Assembly: GCA_029288195.1 (NCBI GenBank)
Contig: JARFPR010000356.1
Span: 1 to 6,976, forward strand
Source of the DNA: Gammaproteobacteria bacterium
Lineage (GTDB): Bacteria > Pseudomonadota > Gammaproteobacteria > GCA-001735895
DNA: 6,976 nucleotides
Reading direction: 5' to 3'
The notes under the pieces were generated by a model, which was given only the letters and a program-made list of their open reading frames with translations, made no database searches and was not told the DNA's origin. Position numbers and translations under genes: made by a program. This document shows, in pieces, positions 5,233-6,976 of the stretch; the stretch's first letter is position 1; each line of letters starts with the position of its first letter.

Positions 5233-6501
5233 ATGGTCGTCATCACGATCCTGACGGGGTTACAGTTGCTCGGCTCCGAGTCCGGTCCTCTATTGATGGC
5301 CGGTATCGCCGCGTGGTTGGCGGCATTGCTATTGTTTGTCGACACTGCTCGCGTGCTCAAGATCCAGGTTTCGCTGATCCTGCTGATCGGCATCGCGATG
5401 ATTGTTTATGCCCGTCGACACTCGGTGGTAGTGGACACGAATGCGTTGATCAGCGCAAATACCGGCCTGATGACGATGATTGCAGCAGTCGGTTTTCTGC
5501 GCCTGGTGGTGATTCCCGAAAACGAGCAAGAGGAAACCTTACCGGTCGGCAGAAAGGCTTTTCTGCAAACGATTCTCGGGCTCAACCTTTCGAGCTCGAT
5601 CATCAATATATCGGCGCCGATCCTGATCTCCGATCGCATCCATCGCAGCCACCCGCTGGATCGATTCACCGCGCAGACTTTTACACGGATTTTTTGTGGC
5701 GTCTCCAGCTGGTCACCTTTCTTCGCCGCCATGGCCGTGGTGTTAACCTATGTCAGCGACGCGAGCCTGCTATGGATCATTGTTGCCGGGTTTCCATTCA
5801 TGCTGATTGGCTTTATCGGCGTTTATCTCGAAGCCCGCGTTCGTTATGCCGAAGAGCTGGAATCTTTTGTCGGTTACCCAACGCACCTGAGTGCACTCAA
5901 GATTCCCGTAATTTTGATTATCACCGTGGTATTAATTTCTCAGTTGCTACCCGCCACCCCGATCCTGGCGCTGATTGCAATCAGCGCACTACTGGTAACC
6001 TGTTCGTTCCTCATTCTGCGTCACGGGATGACCGGTTCGATCCAACGACTTAAAAATTACGTAAGCGGTGGCCTGCCCAGAATCGTCAACGAATTATGCC
6101 TGTTCCTCGCGGCGGGTGTGCTAGCCGGGGGCATCTCGGCCCTGATCACACACGGCGTTTTCGAAAACCCTTTCGACCAGTTCAATGCGATCACCGCGGC
6201 CGAGGTATTGGCCCTCATGCTGTTGTGCGCGTTCTGCGGGATTCATCCGATTATCATGATCTCGAGTTTCGCGCCGATGATTATTACGTTGAATCCCGAC
6301 CCCAACCTGCTCGCGGCAACCTTCCTGTTCGCCTGGCACCTGGGCACCTGCTCGAATCCCCTGTCCGGTACCAACCTGGTATTTCAGGGTCGTTATGGTA
6401 TAGCTGGCTGGAAACTTGCCTTCTGGAACTGGCCTTATGCAATCGTAATGCTGGTTATCGGCGCTGTCTGGTTGCAAATCGTCGCGCAAGCTTTTCCCTG
6501 A
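5233..6501 (+). CDS. Polytopic membrane protein, putative transporter of unknown substrate (start uncertain)
   Basis: From the first ATG this is 422 residues with about 10-12 hydrophobic segments, so it is an inner-membrane protein. Polar, helix-breaking motifs lie between helices: SSWSPF (158-163), GIHPI (336-340) and CSNPLSGTN (373-381). This pattern recalls the re-entrant hairpins of ion-transporter-superfamily carriers (ArsB/NhaD/CitM-like), but I cannot assign a family or substrate. The ATG at 5233 is probably not the true start: no RBS precedes it and it cuts the first helix in half. The frame stays open back to a TAA at 5137-5139, and adding AGTLILL upstream completes a 21-residue helix. 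No in-frame ATG, GTG or TTG exists there. ATC at 5176-5178, with GGAA five bases before it, is the best-placed position, giving about 441 residues. It is divergent from the cyclase and ends one base from the peptidase gene. Confidence 0.8.
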   Translation: MVVITILTGLQLLGSESGPLLMAGIAAWLAALLLFVDTARVLKIQVSLILLIGIAMIVYARRHSVVVDTNALISANTGLMTMIAAVGFLRLVVIPENEQEETLPVGRKAFLQTILGLNLSSSIINISAPILISDRIHRSHPLDRFTAQTFTRIFCGVSSWSPFFAAMAVVLTYVSDASLLWIIVAGFPFMLIGFIGVYLEARVRYAEELESFVGYPTHLSALKIPVILIITVVLISQLLPATPILALIAISALLVTCSFLILRHGMTGSIQRLKNYVSGGLPRIVNELCLFLAAGVLAGGISALITHGVFENPFDQFNAITAAEVLALMLLCAFCGIHPIIMISSFAPMIITLNPDPNLLAATFLFAWHLGTCSNPLSGTNLVFQGRYGIAGWKLAFWNWPYAIVMLVIGAVWLQIVAQAFP

Positions 6502-6512
6502 ATCACGTGATT
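6501..6512. repeat. 12-bp perfect palindrome across the convergent stop codons
   Basis: AATCACGTGATT reads the same on both strands. It begins at the last base of the transporter's TGA and covers the minus-strand TGA and last codons of the peptidase gene. It is too short and lacks a T-run for a terminator. It could be a protein-binding site, or chance, since the minus-strand residues it encodes (Ile-Ile-Thr-stop) set part of it. Confidence 0.4.
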
Positions 6513-6976
6513 ATCAGCATTGAAGGGTCTGGGCAATTCCGCTTGAAGAATTCGAGATCGGCCGGGCGCACTACTCCTGGATAGTCTCCGTGATAATCCT
6601 GCATGTCCTGAACCAACTGAAAATGGAGGTGTGGGGTCCAGTTACCGTTAACCGGTCGCGGCCCAATTTCAGCAATTTTTTCACCGCTGGCAACCGGCTT
6701 GCCATCATAGAGCCCGTCAAGCGAGGCCTCGGCTAAATGTCCGTAAAGACTATGAAACTCGAAATCGGCCAGGCAATGTCGCAGGATAATGACCGGGCCA
6801 TAGTCACCGTTAACCTGCCGATTGGCAAAACTCTGCACTTCCGCTTCGAGCGGTGCGAAAATCGGGGTTCCGGCAGGCATGAAAACATCGACTCCAATAT
6901 GGATACAGCGCTCCTCGTCGCCCTGGAACAGTTCGGTATCCCGGTAGACAGAACGATTTTCCAGGTAGCCGCCCAC
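6503..6976 (-). CDS. M23-type (LytM/DD-metallopeptidase) domain protein, C-terminal part (partial)
   Basis: The frame is open to the right edge, so the N-terminus is missing; the GTG at the edge is more likely an internal Val than a start. Numbering from that codon, 157 residues are visible. The M23 metal-site pattern is complete: His26 and Asp30 (HIGVD), His80 (LYGH), and His116 and His118 (PHLHFQL). Family knowledge: M23 enzymes are Zn endopeptidases that cut peptidoglycan cross-bridges, with His, Asp and the last His of HxH holding Zn. The flanking text, including VFMPAGTPIFAPL, DYGPVIILRH, the GDYPGV segment and the terminal CPDPSMLI, resembles from memory the M23 module fused to class III aminotransferase and phosphotransferase domains in large proteins. 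A stand-alone peptidase ending here is equally possible. A signal peptide cannot be judged. Confidence 0.85.
   Translation of the reverse strand: MGGYLENRSVYRDTELFQGDEERCIHIGVDVFMPAGTPIFAPLEAEVQSFANRQVNGDYGPVIILRHCLADFEFHSLYGHLAEASLDGLYDGKPVASGEKIAEIGPRPVNGNWTPHLHFQLVQDMQDYHGDYPGVVRPADLEFFKRNCPDPSMLIIT

Noticed and set aside
5313..6053. Plus-strand open frame of 246 codons in another frame of the transporter gene
   Set aside because: The translation is rich in Arg, Asp and Cys with no recognisable domain, while the overlapping frame encodes a regular series of membrane helices.
6096..6584. Plus-strand open frame of 162 codons across the transporter end and peptidase end
   Set aside because: It overlaps two supported genes in other frames, is rich in Arg/Gly/Pro, and has no known motif.

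Overview
The window reads as a chromosomal segment of a Gram-negative proteobacterium, most likely a gammaproteobacterium. The clues are a moderate-to-high GC content, a REP-like hairpin built on a CCCCGC/GCGGGG stem, and a class III cyclase architecture (cyclase, then TolB-N/FlgO-like domain, then TPRs) that is common in proteobacteria. No rRNA, tRNA, CRISPR array, insertion sequence or integrase was seen. Species cannot be named from this sequence.

Layout. (1) Positions 1-1591 are the end of a plus-strand operon. It holds the last 27 codons of an unidentified gene and two paralogous short-chain dehydrogenases/reductases (SDRs), each joined to the gene before it by a 4-base ATGA overlap. Residues after the second beta strand suggest that the first SDR uses NAD(H) and the second NADP(H). 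(2) Positions 1686-3077 encode a 463-residue soluble protein with an N-terminal cyclic-nucleotide-binding (cNMP) domain fused to a complete Hanks-type Ser/Thr kinase. (3) Convergent to it, at 3270-5030 on the minus strand, is a 586-residue class III nucleotidyl cyclase with a TolB-N/FlgO-like domain and about six TPRs. A REP-like hairpin lies between these two genes. (4) Divergent from the cyclase, at about 5233-6501, is a polytopic membrane protein that looks like an uncharacterised transporter. Its first membrane helix starts upstream of the first ATG, so the true start is unclear. (5) At 6503-6976 on the minus strand is the C-terminal part of an M23-type metallopeptidase domain, running off the window and ending one base from the transporter's stop.

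The most interesting part is the kinase and cyclase pair. By family knowledge, the cyclase should make a cyclic nucleotide and the kinase carries a matching sensor in the same chain as its catalytic domain, an arrangement like eukaryotic PKG. It may be a compact, fully cytosolic cyclic-nucleotide-to-phosphorylation circuit. Two details make it non-standard. The phosphate-binding Arg of the sensor domain is replaced by Tyr96. The two base-selecting residues of the cyclase (usually Lys and Asp) are Arg56 and Glu113. A functional link is inferred from adjacency and domain content only.
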